The notes under the pieces are model-generated. The model was not told the DNA's origin and did no database searches. It saw nothing but the letters and a program-made list of their open reading frames with translations. Positions 9,907-17,944 of a stretch of 64,000 nucleotides of DNA are shown one piece after another. The first letter of the stretch is position 1. The number at the start of each line of letters is the position of its first letter. This DNA comes from Promethearchaeota archaeon. Lineage in GTDB: Archaea; Asgardarchaeota; Lokiarchaeia; Helarchaeales; RDOG01. The stretch spans positions 120,190-184,189 of the forward strand of contig RDOG01000007.1 of the NCBI GenBank assembly GCA_011365055.1. Direction: 5' to 3'. The translations under genes and the position numbers were made by a program.

Positions 9907-10419
9907 TCAAAAATAGAATTTTTTACACTTATTTTCACAATTTAAACAAACATTATCCTTTTGAATCCATCGCTTTAAGAATAAAGTCTGAAATTGTTTT
10001 AATAAATTGCCATTTTCCGTGTAGACAAGTTCATCTCGTTTACCTGATAAGCCTGTAAAAGTAAAATTTGCACTTCCATGCATGATTGCATTATCAATAA
10101 TTAAAAATTTATGGTGAACTTCTTCACATAATAATAAGGGAATTTCATATAAGGCTAGTTCTTTAATAGATTCGAATTGACGTGGTTGCATGTCATCGGA
10201 TAGCTTCCTAGGATGGCTCAAAATAAGTTTGACTTCAAGTCCTTCATCTTTTTTCCTTTTTAAAATATCAATCAAGTTTAAGTTAATATTTTCTTTTCCA
10301 TCATTCACGTTTTTCACATTAAAAAGCAAAAATTGCATTATATATATGTAATTTTCAGCAGCTTCAAGTAAGCTCTTGACTTTTCGCGCAATCTCTATCC
10401 CACTAAATAATTCATCCAT
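9907..10419 (-). CDS. single-HKD phospholipase-D-like protein
   Basis: This 170-residue protein carries one complete HxK(x)4D motif, with His102, Lys104 and Asp109, followed by HGSANFTFTG, the usual Gly-Ser-x-Asn after the HKD motif. An N-terminal strand-helix unit (IYIMQFLLFN) fits the first half of the PLD fold. A single HKD motif and this length are typical of Nuc/Zucchini-type nucleases and related phosphodiesterases, which act as homodimers with two histidines in one active site. Four cysteines near the C-terminus (CLNCENKCKK and a preceding Cys) might bind metal. There is no signal peptide or membrane helix. The substrate, nucleic acid or lipid, cannot be decided from sequence. Confidence 0.75.
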   Translation of the reverse strand: MDELFSGIEIARKVKSLLEAAENYIYIMQFLLFNVKNVNDGKENINLNLIDILKRKKDEGLEVKLILSHPRKLSDDMQPRQFESIKELALYEIPLLLCEEVHHKFLIIDNAIMHGSANFTFTGLSGKRDELVYTENGNLLKQFQTLFLKRWIQKDNVCLNCENKCKKFYF

Positions 10420-10522
10420 TCAAATACACGTGTTTTACTTAAATATGTAACTTAATATAATAATACATATAAATAAATTATCATTTTCAGATTGAAATGG
10501 AAAAAAAAGTAAGGGGATTTAA

Positions 10523-10741
10523 TTATTGACTGGGAATAATTCCTCTAAAATCCTTTGCCATGAGTGTTTTTCGTTTAGCTTTTTGAGCTCTTTCTATCGC
10601 TAAATCTAAAAGTTTCTTGATTTGATTATTTAATGCATTACCATTAATAACCTCACCTGCTATGTTGCATTCGCCAGTATTAACGTATTTTCGGATAGCT
10701 GCTTTTACAAATAATGTCGGCTCCTTTTTCTCTTTACTCAT
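10523..10741 (-). CDS. DUF1931-type histone-fold protein
   Basis: This 72-residue protein matches the DUF1931 histone-fold pattern. It has a first helix with FVKAAIRKYV, a central helix ALNNQIKKLLDLAIERAQKA, and the terminal RKTLMAKDF block typical of the second loop and last helix of histone folds. It would be a small DNA-binding or nucleoid protein acting as a dimer or as one half of a fold pair. I chose the ATG at 10741 rather than the GTG at 10753, because GGAG lies six bases before this ATG. The promoter region contains a palindrome directly upstream of a TATA-like element, suggesting regulated or autoregulated expression. It is more divergent than HMfB-type archaeal histones. Confidence 0.75.
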   Translation of the reverse strand: MSKEKKEPTLFVKAAIRKYVNTGECNIAGEVINGNALNNQIKKLLDLAIERAQKAKRKTLMAKDFRGIIPSQ

Positions 10742-10784
10742 ATTTAACTCCACTCATTAATTTTTATTTCTATTAAACTTAAAT

Positions 10785-10800
10785 AATGATTTTAATCATT
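10785..10800. promoter_or_regulatory. palindrome upstream of the histone-fold gene
   Basis: AATGATT-TT-AATCATT is a perfect inverted repeat of seven bases per arm. Read on the minus strand it sits directly before a TATA-like TTATTTAAG (about 10777-10785), some 45-60 bases upstream of the chosen start. That is a typical position for an operator overlapping the BRE. A second inverted repeat, TCAATAA/TTATTGA, lies farther upstream at 10877-10902. Confidence 0.4.
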
Positions 10801-10991
10801 TTTTATAAATTTTTAAACTGTTTTTAATTAATCTATCATTATTTAAGAACCTTAACTTAAATATTACCATCAAAAATCAATAACCCAAATCGTGATTATT
10901 GAATAGGTTTCATGGTTTATGAAAAAATACCGAAGAGATAATAAAAGAAGTATTTTTTAATTTGATGTTTTTTTATTAAAATAAAAAAAAA

Positions 10992-11573
10992 TTAATAATT
11001 TAAGGGTTTACACACGATTTCCTTGATCTTTAAATCTAAGAAATTCGAAGTGCTTGCGGGTGTTAAAAGTAAAGCAGTATCAGCACCAGTTCCTTTTCCA
11101 CCAATACTAAGTATGTCATTATCTAAAGTAACAACCCCCGAATCAACAGCCATTAGAGCAACCTCAATACAGACTTTGAAGCCATCTCCAAGAATTGAAC
11201 GAAATGTTCTTCCAAGTAAATCTGTAAAACTCCAAATAGGCGGTTTAATATCTGACCGGTAACTTCTTCCAATTCCTGATAGCGCATGTACGCCAGTAAC
11301 GATCTTCACCTTATGATCAAGCAAAATTTTTTTGTTTTCGTCTTTTAATTCTTGATATTGACCTTTAATAAAATATGAGGCATGCGTGACCGCTACTAAA
11401 TTGTAGGATTTAGAATCAAAAATTTTCATGGCTTTTAATGCAGTTTCTCCCGTAGTGCTAGCTAGGATAATGTCTTTGATTTTTTTCTCTTCAGCTTTCT
11501 TTTTGACAATTTGTAAGACATTGTCAGTATTCTGGGGTCCTGCTTTTTCAAAATAAAGGATATTAGATTCCAT
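10992..11573 (-). CDS. stand-alone pyruvate kinase alpha/beta (C-terminal) domain protein
   Basis: This 193-residue protein resembles the C-terminal alpha/beta domain of pyruvate kinase without the catalytic barrel. The opening strand-helix and the block IILASTTGETALKAM followed by LVAVTH correspond to the pyruvate kinase domain that binds allosteric effectors. Glycine-rich segments GVHALSGIGRS and SIGGKGTGADTALLL could form a ligand or phosphate pocket. Free-standing copies are known in archaea, with no firm function. The gene starts with ATG and lies alone on the minus strand, with about 80 bp to the flavodoxin-like gene upstream. A regulatory or ligand-sensing role is inferred. Confidence 0.75.
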   Translation of the reverse strand: MESNILYFEKAGPQNTDNVLQIVKKKAEEKKIKDIILASTTGETALKAMKIFDSKSYNLVAVTHASYFIKGQYQELKDENKKILLDHKVKIVTGVHALSGIGRSYRSDIKPPIWSFTDLLGRTFRSILGDGFKVCIEVALMAVDSGVVTLDNDILSIGGKGTGADTALLLTPASTSNFLDLKIKEIVCKPLNY

Positions 11574-11654
11574 TTAAATCAAGTCTCTCAATATTATTAC
11601 ATAAAAAATAAGATGAATGAATTTTTAAATTTAGGTTTCAAAATGATATTCTTA

Positions 11655-12479
11655 TTACTTCTTCTTTTTTGCTCTTTTTTTCATCAATCCTTCTAAATAA
11701 GCAATTTGTTCTTTAAAATTACATTTAATAGCATTAGTGGGGCACTTTAGATCGCAAATATAGCATCTATCACAATCTTTTGTCCATTTTGGAAACGGTT
11801 CAAGTACAATGGAATCGACTGGACATATATCTGCACAATATCCACATTTCGTGCATTTATTTACATCTATCTCAAATTTTGGAAACCAAGTTTGCATTCC
11901 CTCAAAAGACCACATTTGAGCTGATGGATTTTCTTTATCCCAAAAACTTACTTCAGTTACATTTGGATCTAAACATTTTTTAACCAAGTTTTTTCCAAAT
12001 TCAACAGCTTGATCCAGTTCATTTTCATCAGGATGACCAAAAGAGCTTGGTAGATACCCTCCAACATTTCCGTACATTTGATGAACGTCCCATCCCATCC
12101 ATTTATCATATCCATCAATAATTTTCATACCTTTTTGTTTAAGGACGACTTTTAATTGATGCAAAGTGGATCCAGGATTTCCACCAGACGTACAAAAAAT
12201 AAATCCTTTTGTGCCTTTTAAATCCGGATACTGTTCTAATTCAAATAATAAGTGATAAGGAGGATGAAAATAATAAACTGGAACTCCTAATCCGTATAGA
12301 TCATAATCTTTAAAATTTATAGACTTGATAATTTCTAAATCATTTTTATATTTTTTTAAATGTACTAATTTACAAGTACTTCCATCAGATTCAATGCCTT
12401 CTGCGATTTTTTCCGCAATCTTCTTTGTATTGCCAGTTACAACCTGTGAGAAATACAATAAAATACATTTGATAGGAAT
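11655..12479 (-). CDS. flavodoxin-like / 2x[4Fe-4S] ferredoxin fusion (EFR1-type), near-cognate start
   Basis: The N-terminal flavodoxin-like domain (FMN site TGNTKKIAEKIAEG) is joined to a C-terminal ferredoxin with two CxxCxxCxxxCP clusters, CTKCGYCADICP and CDRCYICDLKCP. The protein would pass electrons between FMN and two [4Fe-4S] clusters, a type common in anaerobic archaea. The first canonical start in frame is the TTG at 12458, but this would remove the first flavodoxin strand. Reading on upstream gives PIKCILLYFSQ, exactly the expected beta-1. Before an in-frame stop the only candidate is ATT at 12477-12479, preceded by GGTGTGAT as ribosome binding site. An ATG at 12466-12468 is out of frame. 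So either ATT is used or there is a local sequence error. The gene is divergent from the acyl-CoA synthetase gene. Confidence 0.85.
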   Translation of the reverse strand: MPIKCILLYFSQVVTGNTKKIAEKIAEGIESDGSTCKLVHLKKYKNDLEIIKSINFKDYDLYGLGVPVYYFHPPYHLLFELEQYPDLKGTKGFIFCTSGGNPGSTLHQLKVVLKQKGMKIIDGYDKWMGWDVHQMYGNVGGYLPSSFGHPDENELDQAVEFGKNLVKKCLDPNVTEVSFWDKENPSAQMWSFEGMQTWFPKFEIDVNKCTKCGYCADICPVDSIVLEPFPKWTKDCDRCYICDLKCPTNAIKCNFKEQIAYLEGLMKKRAKKKK

Positions 12480-12607
12480 TTATATCACACCACTTATTGT
12501 CTGGATTAATTCACGCAACTTTTCTTAAAAATGTTTTATTAGTTAATAGATGGATGACTTATTAGAATAATATAATAAATGTAATAAAAGCGACATTTAT
12601 TTTTTCT

Positions 12608-12653
12608 AATTCAAATAAATTGAATTCATCATTGATTGGATAACATCCATCAA
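12608..12653. promoter_or_regulatory. two adjacent inverted repeats upstream of the acyl-CoA synthetase promoter
   Basis: AATTCAA-ATAAA-TTGAATT is a perfect repeat at 12608-12626. TTGAT(T)GGAT-AAC-ATCC-ATCAA at 12632-12653 is a nine-pair repeat with one bulged T. They lie about 20 bp upstream of the TATA box and inside the divergent region shared with the flavodoxin-ferredoxin gene, so they may be operators for either promoter. Confidence 0.4.
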
Positions 12654-12673
12654 AGTAATCCGTAGAATAAAGT

Positions 12674-12682
12674 CTATAAATA
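12674..12682 (+). promoter_or_regulatory. TATA box, probably giving a leaderless mRNA
   Basis: CTATAAATA is centred about 24 bases before the ATG at 12702. This is the distance from a TATA box to an archaeal transcription start, so transcription would begin at or near the start codon. No Shine-Dalgarno site precedes this ATG, in agreement with a leaderless message. Confidence 0.5.
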
Positions 12683-12701
12683 TAAAAATAATTTTACTAT
12701 C

Positions 12702-14174
12702 ATGAATCAAGAACAACCATTAAACCCTTTATTCTTCCCAAAGAACGTGACAATAATAGGAGCATCAAAGAGTCCTAATTTCGGAAGCGGTTTTTTTATA
12801 TCTGCACTTAGACGTAGTGGATATCCAAAGGAAAAAATCTATTTAGTGAATCCAAAATATGCAGGAACGCAAATACGGGGATTCGACGTTTATGATTCTA
12901 TAATCTCCATAAATGATCAATTAGATTTGGTCATTTCTGCAATTCGATCAAATCACGTTCCAGATCTTTTAAGAGACTGCGTGAAATTAAAGGTTAAATT
13001 CGTTCTCATATTTACTTCTGGGTTTTCTGAATTACTAGATGAAGATAGTATCAAGTTAGAAAAAGAATTATTAGAAATAATTAAAGGTTCTGATACCAGA
13101 ATTGTTGGTCCTAATTGTTTAGGACCATTATGTCCAGAATCTAAAATTACTTATAATCCCAAGGCATCAATGCAAATTGGTAATATAGGATTTTGTTCTC
13201 AATCTGGAGGTCATGCAAGTACGTTGGTTGGTATTCAGAACGCTAGAGCATTATATTTTAGTCGAGGTCTTTCTTTTGGAAATCAAATTGATGTTAATTG
13301 CCTTGATGTACTAAAATATTATGCTGAAGTTTCAAATGTTGATGTAATAGGAATGTACTTAGAATCTACTGGTAGTGCATTAGGAAAAGATTTCTTTAGT
13401 GAAATGAAAAAAGTAACAAAAAAGAAGCCAGTTGTAATTTGGAAAGGTGGACAAACAAAAGTTGGTCTAAGAGCAGCAGCTTCCCATACTGGCGCTATTT
13501 CAAGTAATTTTGAAATTTGGAAGAGCGCCATAACTCAAGCAGGCGGTATTTTTGTTACTAATAGTACTGAATTTTGGGACATGCTTCACTTATTTTCTTG
13601 CATTGTGCCTTCTAAAAAATTCCTGCAAGGCAATCGAGTTGCATTGCTAGTACCCGGTGGTGGAAATTCTGTCGAGATGACTGACACGTTCAGTAATCCA
13701 AAAATGGGATTTGAGGTTCCCGAACTATCAAAACAAACTCAAGAAGAACTCGCTAAATTATTTCCTGGGGTGAATACTTCATTTAAAAATCCTATTGATA
13801 CTGGAGCATCTGGTGTATTAGTAGATTTAACCCTTAAAGCAATAAAAGCATTGGATATCGATGAAAATATTGACATTATTGTTAATTATCTTCCAATTAA
13901 TTGGGTAAGTGAGCTTGAACGACAGGGCGCTAAAAATTATTGTAATACAATAGCTCGCTCATTTGGAAGATTAAATAGAAATCTTACAAAAACTCTGATT
14001 TTTATTAATCCACTATTAGAACTTTCGGAATTTGATGCGAAAGTAACCGTTCCCTTTAGAACCATTTTACAAAAGAAACACGTGCCTTTTTTTTATAATA
14101 TTCAAGATACAGCAATTACATTACGCCACTTGTTAAATTATCAAGAATATTTAGCAAAGACGAAAAATATATGA
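12702..14174 (+). CDS. acyl-CoA synthetase (ADP/NDP-forming), alpha-type subunit
   Basis: This 490-residue protein has the alpha-subunit order of the ADP-forming acetate-CoA ligase family. It begins with a CoA-binding Rossmann domain (VTIIGASKSPNFGSG near residue 20), followed by a succinyl-CoA ligase-like part with GPNCLG and FCSQSGG. The conserved phosphohistidine block AASHTGAISSN follows, with the catalytic His at about 262. The enzyme interconverts acyl-CoA, ADP and phosphate with acid, CoA and ATP, conserving energy at the end of fermentation or fatty acid/amino acid breakdown. The beta subunit with the ATP-grasp domain is not in the window, so the partner must be encoded elsewhere. The TATA box position indicates a leaderless transcript. 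Confidence 0.88.
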   Translation: MNQEQPLNPLFFPKNVTIIGASKSPNFGSGFFISALRRSGYPKEKIYLVNPKYAGTQIRGFDVYDSIISINDQLDLVISAIRSNHVPDLLRDCVKLKVKFVLIFTSGFSELLDEDSIKLEKELLEIIKGSDTRIVGPNCLGPLCPESKITYNPKASMQIGNIGFCSQSGGHASTLVGIQNARALYFSRGLSFGNQIDVNCLDVLKYYAEVSNVDVIGMYLESTGSALGKDFFSEMKKVTKKKPVVIWKGGQTKVGLRAAASHTGAISSNFEIWKSAITQAGGIFVTNSTEFWDMLHLFSCIVPSKKFLQGNRVALLVPGGGNSVEMTDTFSNPKMGFEVPELSKQTQEELAKLFPGVNTSFKNPIDTGASGVLVDLTLKAIKALDIDENIDIIVNYLPINWVSELERQGAKNYCNTIARSFGRLNRNLTKTLIFINPLLELSEFDAKVTVPFRTILQKKHVPFFYNIQDTAITLRHLLNYQEYLAKTKNI

Positions 14175-14198
14175 TGAACTAAAAAATATTTTAAATTA

Positions 14199-15149
14199 TC
14201 ACTTTTTTTTTGGTTTTGTTCTACTTTTCTTTTGAGATTTTGACGATTTTAATTCTTTTTTTTCTTTTAAAGGCACGTCATCTTCATTTTCTTCATCATT
14301 AGTCTTCTTCGAGTCCGTTTTTCCTTCTTGTTCAAGTCCATTCTTAACTTCACTTATCATTTTTTCGGTTTCGGTAACTTGTTTGATTTCTCCCAGTTTC
14401 TCTTTCGCAATATCTTGAACTAACTCGCTTGTATCTTTGGAAACCTTCTCGAGTACTTCTACAGGTACTTGTTTAACTGCTTCTTCATCAGAAGTTTCAA
14501 TTCTAATGAGACTCATTGCTTCAGTTGCTGCTGCTCTTACTTTTTCATCTTGATCTTTCTTTAAAATATCTTTCAAAATAGTAATTATTTTGTCTACTAA
14601 TTCAGGATGTTCCGTTCCAATCTTTCCTAATTGAAGCACGAAGCGCCATTTAAATCTTTTATTCTTGTATTCATCCATATTTTGAGCCAGAATTTGTATA
14701 CAACCATCTGGATTTGAACTTTGGATTGCTTGGATTGTTTTTTCACAAGTTTCATATGACGATTGAGTTGATAATTCACCTATTAAAATAGGAACTAAAG
14801 AAATAGATTTATCTGGCTCTTTTAAAGCGACTTGACATAAAGTTTTTAAAATTTCACTATAAATATTATCATCCAATTCGAGTTCTTCTTCTAATTCTTG
14901 AGGAATTTCTTCGTCAGGAATCTTTTCTTGCTCTTTTAAAAATCTTTTGAATTTATATTTATCTAATTTTCTAATTAACACGGGAGCAAGATCATCTGGA
15001 AAATTCTGACTTATTTTTAACAAATCTAAGAATACATTTTTTCTTTCTTGCTCAGATTCAGCAATTTTATATTTAGAAATTAATAATTTAACTAAATCGC
15101 TAAATTTCTTTTCTTCAATTAATTCCTTAAGATCAGTTGAAATTTGCAA
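14199..15149 (-). CDS. HEAT-like helical repeat protein with charged tail
   Basis: This 316-residue, almost wholly helical protein has HEAT-like repeat units in its middle. The clearest is IITILKDILKKDQDEKVRAAATEAMSLI (written in two parts: IITILKDILKKDQ and DEKVRAAATEAMSLI), with the typical Asp and Arg/Ala-rich second helix. Residues from about 255 on form a tail of Glu/Asp followed by Lys/Ser/Arg, probably disordered. The start is TTG; an in-frame stop lies just upstream. It converges with the acyl-CoA synthetase gene across about 25 bases. Such proteins act as scaffolds for protein or nucleic acid binding; no partner can be named. Confidence 0.6.
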   Translation of the reverse strand: MQISTDLKELIEEKKFSDLVKLLISKYKIAESEQERKNVFLDLLKISQNFPDDLAPVLIRKLDKYKFKRFLKEQEKIPDEEIPQELEEELELDDNIYSEILKTLCQVALKEPDKSISLVPILIGELSTQSSYETCEKTIQAIQSSNPDGCIQILAQNMDEYKNKRFKWRFVLQLGKIGTEHPELVDKIITILKDILKKDQDEKVRAAATEAMSLIRIETSDEEAVKQVPVEVLEKVSKDTSELVQDIAKEKLGEIKQVTETEKMISEVKNGLEQEGKTDSKKTNDEENEDDVPLKEKKELKSSKSQKKSRTKPKKK

Positions 15150-15368
15150 GGTGTCTCATCATACCGAGGAGTGGTATTTTGAAATTCTCCATTGTTTATT
15201 CATATTATAAAATGAAAAACGTATATCATTTATAATTTTAACTAGATATGGAGATCAGCTTTATAAAGGTAGGACAAAAATAATTGATGATTTTGATAAT
15301 ATATTTCACATAAAAAAAATCTGATAAATATAAACAAACCATTATATAATTTCTAAAATAAAATTTCT

Positions 15369-15392
15369 TAAGAAAAATAAAAGAAAAAAAGA
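15369..15392 (-). terminator. oligo-T end of the thiolase-DUF35 operon
   Basis: On the minus strand several T-runs (up to seven T at 15384-15390) follow within 10 bases of the DUF35 stop codon, consistent with oligo-T termination. Confidence 0.35.
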
Positions 15393-15398
15393 ATAAAA

Positions 15399-15842
15399 TT
15401 ATTCTGGGACGAAAGTAATGAAGACTTTTGGTCGCTCTTCCTGTTTTCCAGATCTATCGGTAAAAGCTTCAGTGCCATCCTCGTAATTGATCTTGAGACG
15501 CGTTCCAATTTTAATTTTTTCTGGATTAAGTTCGTCAAGACCTTTAACATGTGCTGCAATAGACGGTCCTGAATCTAAATCAATAGTACCGAATAAATAC
15601 GGCTTTTTCATAGAATAACCTTTATTATTCATAAAAGTGGTTCCAACATGAATTGCTGAAAATGTAGCTAATTTTCCTTTTCCTTCAACTTCAATCCATC
15701 CAACGTTAGAAGACATGCATTTTGAGCATACTCCTCGAGGTGGGAGATCAATATTGCCACAATCTTTACATTTTGTCCCCATTAACTTCTTTTGATTGAT
15801 ATAATCAATATAACTTTGAACTGTAAATGGTTTATCACTCAT
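15399..15842 (-). CDS. DUF35 Zn-ribbon/OB-fold protein, thiolase partner
   Basis: This 147-residue protein has an N-terminal rubredoxin-like Zn ribbon with Cys25, Cys28, Cys39 and Cys42 (CKDCGN and CSKC). An OB-fold follows (KLATFSAIHVG, then PYLFGTIDLD, and KIKIGTRLKINYED), which is the DUF35 architecture. In archaea DUF35 proteins hold acetoacetyl-CoA thiolase and HMG-CoA synthase together in a channelling complex. Here the gene follows the thiolase gene by 12 bases, with AGGAGGATT as ribosome binding site in the gap. It is thus the likely stoichiometric partner of that thiolase. HMG-CoA synthase is not adjacent in this window. Confidence 0.88.
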   Translation of the reverse strand: MSDKPFTVQSYIDYINQKKLMGTKCKDCGNIDLPPRGVCSKCMSSNVGWIEVEGKGKLATFSAIHVGTTFMNNKGYSMKKPYLFGTIDLDSGPSIAAHVKGLDELNPEKIKIGTRLKINYEDGTEAFTDRSGKQEERPKVFITFVPE

Positions 15843-15854
15843 GTCATAATCCTC

Positions 15855-17138
15855 CTATACCTTAAATATGTGGACCGTGCATGAACCTCCACTTCCACCA
15901 ACGTTATGGCATAACCCAATCTCTGGTCTATCTTTTAATTGCCTCTTTCCTTCTGCTTCGCCTCTCATTTGTTTAAAGACTTCAACGATTTGCCCTATTC
16001 CTGAAGCTCCAATAGGATGTCCTTTACTCTTCAATCCACCACTAGTATTAATTGGTTTTTGACTATTTAAAGCAGTTACTCCTTCTTCTGCCGCTTTCGC
16101 GCCTTCTCCTCTTTTAAAGAATCCTAAATCTTCTGTTGCAACAATTTCTGCAATGGTGAAACAATCATGAACTTCAGCAACTTGAATATCTTTTGGTTCG
16201 ACTCCTGCCATTTTATATGCTTGTTTACCTCCTTCAACGGCAGCTTGTAAGGCGTATCGAATCGGACGATCATGTAATGCTAAAGTGTCACTACCTTGAC
16301 CAGTACCTGCAATCCAGACAGGGGTATCAGTCCATTTTTTTGCATTTTCTTTAGTTGTAATGATGGTCATTGCAGCACCATCCGTAACTAATGAACAATC
16401 GTTTAATCTCAAAGGATAAGCAATTATTGGATTTGCAGATTTGTCCATTAAGTATTCCATTTCATCCTTCCATTTAGGAACTGGCTTTCCTCTTTCTTCT
16501 GCTTTCTTCTTTGCTTTTTCCATCATATCCTTGATGGTTATGGGCATTTGTGCTCTTGGATTTAATACACCATTATTATGGTTTTTAATACCAACTAAAT
16601 GCATTTGTTCTTCAGTTGTTCCAAATTCTGACATGTGTGCAGTAGCAATGTTTGCATATAAACCAGGAAACGTAGAACCAAAAGGTATTTCGTAAACAGA
16701 ATCAGATGCAGCAGCTAGTGTATCTGTAACTCCTGCAGTGGTTAAATCACACATTTTTTCAACACCACCTGCAATAACCGTATCGTGAAACCCTGAAGCA
16801 ACGGCTAAAACACCTAATCTAAAGGCTACGCCACCGCTAACGCACGCATCTTCAACTCTGAGTGCAGGTTTTGGATTTAAACCTATCAATTCAGCCATGA
16901 GAGGTGCCAAATGTCCTTGTTGTTCAAATAAATCAGAGGAAAAATTTCCCAGATAAAGTGCTTCGACTTCTTTTTGAATGTTATTCTGCTTTTCCACATG
17001 TTTTACTAAATCTTGGTATGCTTCTATCCATAAATCGCGAGAAGTTTTCATGTTTTCGGGTTTTCCATATTTGGAATAATTACCGAATTTGCACATTCCA
17101 ACTGCTACTAGAGCAACTTCTCTTGCTAATTTACCCAT
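15855..17138 (-). CDS. thiolase-family acetyl-CoA acetyltransferase (archaeal/SCPx type)
   Basis: This 427-residue thiolase has the nucleophilic Cys99 in VEDACVSGG, the HDCFTIAE block that replaces the NEAF motif in archaeal and SCPx thiolases, GHPIGASG with the catalytic His, and a C-terminal GLCHNVGGSGG block. It would condense two acetyl-CoA to acetoacetyl-CoA or run in reverse in acyl-CoA degradation. It forms a two-gene operon with a DUF35 protein, as archaeal thiolases of the mevalonate route commonly do. The start is ATG with a GATGTGAT-like ribosome binding site. It is divergent from a small hypothetical gene. Biosynthetic versus degradative direction cannot be settled from sequence. 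Confidence 0.88.
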   Translation of the reverse strand: MGKLAREVALVAVGMCKFGNYSKYGKPENMKTSRDLWIEAYQDLVKHVEKQNNIQKEVEALYLGNFSSDLFEQQGHLAPLMAELIGLNPKPALRVEDACVSGGVAFRLGVLAVASGFHDTVIAGGVEKMCDLTTAGVTDTLAAASDSVYEIPFGSTFPGLYANIATAHMSEFGTTEEQMHLVGIKNHNNGVLNPRAQMPITIKDMMEKAKKKAEERGKPVPKWKDEMEYLMDKSANPIIAYPLRLNDCSLVTDGAAMTIITTKENAKKWTDTPVWIAGTGQGSDTLALHDRPIRYALQAAVEGGKQAYKMAGVEPKDIQVAEVHDCFTIAEIVATEDLGFFKRGEGAKAAEEGVTALNSQKPINTSGGLKSKGHPIGASGIGQIVEVFKQMRGEAEGKRQLKDRPEIGLCHNVGGSGGSCTVHIFKV

Positions 17139-17340
17139 TAAATCACATCCAACAAAATTTCTTTTTGTAGATTTATTTTAGTCTTAAATTTAATTTTTTT
17201 TTATAATCAAAATAAGATACGTTTAGGTTTGTAATGTTACAATTTTGAACTCCAAAATAAATATTTAATTTTTCTTGTATAGCGAATGTCAGATAATTCT
17301 CATGTAAAGTTTTAAATTTCCTTTTTTTTTTTAACATATC

Positions 17341-17667
17341 ATGAATGAAATACCTGACGAGATTTATGTTTCATTAGGTAGAAGAGGATTTGATCCACTT
17401 AAAATTAAATATTGCCATGTGTGCAATAATCCTACTGTAAAAGATCTAGAACTTTTGGAAAAGAAAGTAGTTAGAGAACAAGATGACGGTAATAATTTTT
17501 ATGTAGAAATTGATTATAAAATACGAGATAAAAAATGTAATGGAACCTTCTTTATCAAATTGAAACATGTCTATAGTATGTTGGAAGGTGATAAAAAGAG
17601 AATGACAACAAAAGTCCATATTCTTGATGAAAACAAGAAGGATTTAGGTTGGCTCGGAAATTTTTAG
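17341..17667 (+). CDS. small hypothetical protein with a CxxC pair
   Basis: This 108-residue protein is not recognised. Residues 25-28 contain CHVC, and a single further Cys lies near 61 (KKCNGTF), so a full zinc site is not evident. The second half alternates hydrophobic residues in a beta-like pattern (NNFYVEIDYKI, TFFIKLKHV). There is no signal peptide. Eleven T precede the ATG closely, leaving no Shine-Dalgarno site. It is transcribed divergently from the thiolase gene and stands alone. Confidence 0.5.
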   Translation: MNEIPDEIYVSLGRRGFDPLKIKYCHVCNNPTVKDLELLEKKVVREQDDGNNFYVEIDYKIRDKKCNGTFFIKLKHVYSMLEGDKKRMTTKVHILDENKKDLGWLGNF

Positions 17668-17944
17668 GAAATTCATATTATAAAAATATTTTTTTTAGAA
17701 TTTTTGTTTGAATTTATAAAATTCATAATTTTCTACTCCTTTTTTAATTTCAAAGAATTATCATCCTTCTCAATTCTAGTGAAACTATGAAATTTACTAC
17801 TTATTTGATAAACTTTTTTTATGTAAATATGCTTTAAATCCATAGAAACAAATTTCATGATTTAATGAAAAATATTATTAAAAAAAGTTTCAACTGGTTT
17901 CTCATATAACTATCTTTTGAAAAAAAATAATTTGAGTGATAAAT

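Noticed and set aside
9789..10058. Plus-strand frame of 89 codons overlapping the PLD-like gene
   Set aside because: The overlapping minus-strand frame has a full HKD motif and good start; this frame has no family features and runs across the hairpin region.
15368..15559. Alternative frame overlapping the DUF35 gene end
   Set aside because: No ribosome binding site and no conserved pattern; the DUF35 frame explains the region fully.
17710..17724. GAATTT-ATA-AAATTC inverted repeat after the small gene at 17341-17667
   Set aside because: Six-base AT-rich arms are likely by chance in this base composition and no gene start is near.
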